Part shown: piece after piece, positions 5,871 to 7,182 of the stretch | Numbering within the stretch: position 1 is the stretch's first letter | Layout: each line of letters starts with the position of its first letter | NCBI GenBank assembly: GCA_903960645.1 | Contig: CAJCBN010000107.1 | Location: 1 to 7,182 of the forward strand | Origin: an uncultured Actinomycetes bacterium | GTDB taxonomy: Bacteria; Actinomycetota; Thermoleophilia; Gaiellales; F1-60-MAGs149 | Direction: 5' to 3' | Length of the DNA: 7,182 bases | Notes under the pieces: model-generated | What the model saw: only the letters and a program-made list of their open reading frames with translations | Database searches by the model: none | What the model was told of the DNA's origin: nothing | Position numbers and translations under genes: made by a program

Positions 5871-5876
5871 TGTCTA
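5871..5876 (-). promoter_or_regulatory. TAGACA box before the cupredoxin
   Basis: The minus strand reads CGATAGACAGGGC directly before the ATG at 5866, so TAGACA ends 4 nt from the start. It resembles the TAGNNT boxes of the other genes but lacks the final T and is closer to the ATG. GGG is too close to the start to be a good ribosome-binding site. An own promoter in the 99-bp gap is plausible but weakly supported. Confidence 0.25.
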
Positions 5877-5963
5877 TCGACGAGCGCGGGCCTGCAGCCG
5901 ACTGCAATCCGCCGCGGGGAGGTGATGACGGAACGACGGTGTGCCAGGCGCGGCGGTGCTTTT

Positions 5964-5979
5964 CGTCACCACGGTGACG
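5964..5979. other. Perfect hairpin overlapping the stop codon of the serine hydrolase
   Basis: CGTCACC (5964-5970) and GGTGACG (5973-5979) are perfect complements with 2 nt between, so the real loop is about 4 nt. The TGA stop at 5966-5968 lies in the stem. On the minus-strand transcript the hairpin is followed by AAAAGC, not U residues, so it is not a standard terminator. Confidence 0.45.
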
Positions 5980-7182
5980 GGAAGCGCTCCTCGGGTGCGA
6001 ACGTCACGACGGGGTCGGCGTCGAGGTCGATCACGAGGCGCACGTCGACGTGCGCGCCCATGAGCAGCACGGCTGCCGTGCGGTCGCCGTCGCACGCCAC
6101 CCAGTTGGCGCTGCGGATCGGCAGCAGGAGGGGGGAGAGGTCGGTGCCGCGGCGGAGCGCCTCGAGCGCGCCCGCCACGGCGCCCTCAAGCTCGTCGGTG
6201 GCCGGGTGGACGCTCTCGATCGCGAGCTTCTGCAGGCGCGGCGGGCGCTCGGGAGTGAGCATGATCTCCACGCCGACGCGTCCGTGCTCGCCCTCGAGCC
6301 ACCAGGTGGCCTGCGTCGGAGTGAGCGCGGTCACGTCGCCCGGGGTCAAGGCGCCGTGGCGCGCTGGGAGTTCGCTGATCGCGGCGGCGCGACGATCGAG
6401 CGCCTCGTCGAGCGCGACGTTCTCAGCGAGGTGGGGGAGCAACGGGGTGAGATCGCCAGCGGCGAGCGCGGTGTCGATCAGGGGCTTGAGCTCGAGCACG
6501 GCCGGCAGCGGCTGCACACGGGTGCGCTGCGGCGCGCGACGGACGAGCGCCTCGAGCGCGGGTAGGAGCGCCTTGCCGGGCTGGGCGTAGCGTCCGTTGG
6601 CCAGCGCGATCAGGCCGATGCCGGTCGCGGGGTGCCAGCGCATCTGCGAGCCGAAGCCGGGGTAGCCGCCCGAGTGGCCGACCGTGCGGCCAATGCGGAG
6701 GTCCTCCCTCGAGAGCAGGCCGAGGCAGTAGCCATCGCTGCGCACCGAGAGCGCGCCGGCATGATCAGTCTCGAGTTGCAGCGGGATGGCGGTGACGATC
6801 TGCTGCAGCTCGCGGCGGCTGGCGCGCGACAGCGGGTGGCGATCGGGCGCATCGCGCGGGGGAAAGGCCTCGACGAAGCCCTGCACCCAGACGGCGAGGT
6901 CGGCAACGGTCGAGTGCAGACCGCCGAGCGCGCTGAACGCCCCGGGCTCCTGGACCGGTTGCTCGACCCAGACGCCGTCGATCAGGTGGTAGCCGGCCGC
7001 GAGTCGCGATGGGTCGACCACCTCGCCGCTCCACGTCGTACCGGCGAGGCCGAGCGGTCCGAGCAGGCGCTCAGAGATCACGTCCTGGTACGCGTCGGCG
7101 CAGACGTTGGAGATCACCTGGCCGAGCAGCGTGAAGCCGATGTTCGAGTAGTCGAAGGCCACGCCGGGCACGCGTGCATGCG
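5966..7182 (-). CDS. Serine beta-lactamase/D,D-peptidase-like hydrolase, C-terminal part (runs off right edge)
   Basis: The frame is open to the right edge, so about 404 C-terminal residues are seen and the N-terminus, with the SxxK nucleophile motif, is missing. Numbering from the GTG codon at 7171, which I read as an internal Val: YSN (8-10) is the second catalytic motif of the class C beta-lactamase-like family, followed by the usual LLGQVI. GGLHSTVADLAVW (83-95) is a family landmark. HSGGYPGFGS (166-175) stands where the KTG/HxG third motif belongs, and ALAN (189-192) closes the core. Known members are D,D-peptidases, esterases and beta-lactam hydrolases, so the name does not imply antibiotic resistance. 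Residues about 220-401 form an extra C-terminal region with a helical stretch and strands (WWLEGEHGRVGVEIMLTPE). The stop lies in a hairpin, 99 bp before the cupredoxin. Whether the protein is secreted cannot be judged here. Confidence 0.88.
   Translation of the reverse strand, partial: HARVPGVAFDYSNIGFTLLGQVISNVCADAYQDVISERLLGPLGLAGTTWSGEVVDPSRLAAGYHLIDGVWVEQPVQEPGAFSALGGLHSTVADLAVWVQGFVEAFPPRDAPDRHPLSRASRRELQQIVTAIPLQLETDHAGALSVRSDGYCLGLLSREDLRIGRTVGHSGGYPGFGSQMRWHPATGIGLIALANGRYAQPGKALLPALEALVRRAPQRTRVQPLPAVLELKPLIDTALAAGDLTPLLPHLAENVALDEALDRRAAAISELPARHGALTPGDVTALTPTQATWWLEGEHGRVGVEIMLTPERPPRLQKLAIESVHPATDELEGAVAGALEALRRGTDLSPLLLPIRSANWVACDGDRTAAVLLMGAHVDVRLVIDLDADPVVTFAPEERFPSPW

Noticed and set aside
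5966..7171. Reading the GTG at 7171 as the true start of the serine hydrolase
   Set aside because: The YSN motif would lie at residues 8-10, leaving no room for the SxxK motif and N-terminal domain. The frame stays open to the window edge, so the gene is cut by the window.

Overview
This is a GC-rich bacterial window. I hand-counted a few 60-base lines per gene and found roughly 60% GC over the first full gene and about 70-75% over most of the rest. The set of secreted TAP-type S33 hydrolases, a 14-helix DHA2 exporter, a small secreted blue-copper protein and a class C-like serine hydrolase, together with TAGNNT boxes sitting directly in front of start codons, suggests an actinobacterium. A soil lineage such as Thermoleophilia/Solirubrobacterales is my guess, from general resemblance only.

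Layout: (1) 1-3905, minus strand, is a tandem array of three secreted alpha/beta hydrolases of peptidase family S33. The gene furthest downstream (1-261) is cut by the left window edge. The middle gene (382-2268, 628 aa) and the first-transcribed gene (2382-3905, 507 aa) are complete. The cut gene and the middle gene are a recent duplicate pair: 327 aligned bases with 14 differences by hand alignment, no gaps, and only 3 changes in the 87 shared residues. The 507-aa gene is an older paralog with the same catalytic triad and the same ten cysteines. Between it and the middle gene lies a 33-nt inverted repeat built from a shorter palindrome, and the duplication ends exactly in the loop of that repeat. 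(2) 3979-5487, plus strand, is a complete DHA2-type MFS exporter, divergent from the hydrolases across only 73 bp. (3) 5510-5866, minus strand, is a 118-aa secreted cupredoxin convergent with the exporter. (4) 5966 to the right edge, minus strand, is the C-terminal part of a serine beta-lactamase/D,D-peptidase-like protein with an extra C-terminal region.

How they may work together: the hydrolases all carry signal peptides and should act outside the membrane on peptides, N-acyl compounds or similar small molecules. The adjacent exporter would move small molecules out. That pairing invites a detoxification or export-then-process hypothesis, but nothing in the window proves a shared substrate or shared regulation, and no regulator gene is present. 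The cupredoxin and the beta-lactamase-like protein look like separate envelope functions. There are no RNA genes, CRISPR arrays, transposases or phage genes. No stretch longer than 300 bases is without a gene: the gaps are 262-381, 2269-2381, 3906-3978, 5488-5509 and 5867-5965. I do not see a clearly new multi-gene system. The most unusual structure is the hairpin-bounded recent duplication in the hydrolase array.
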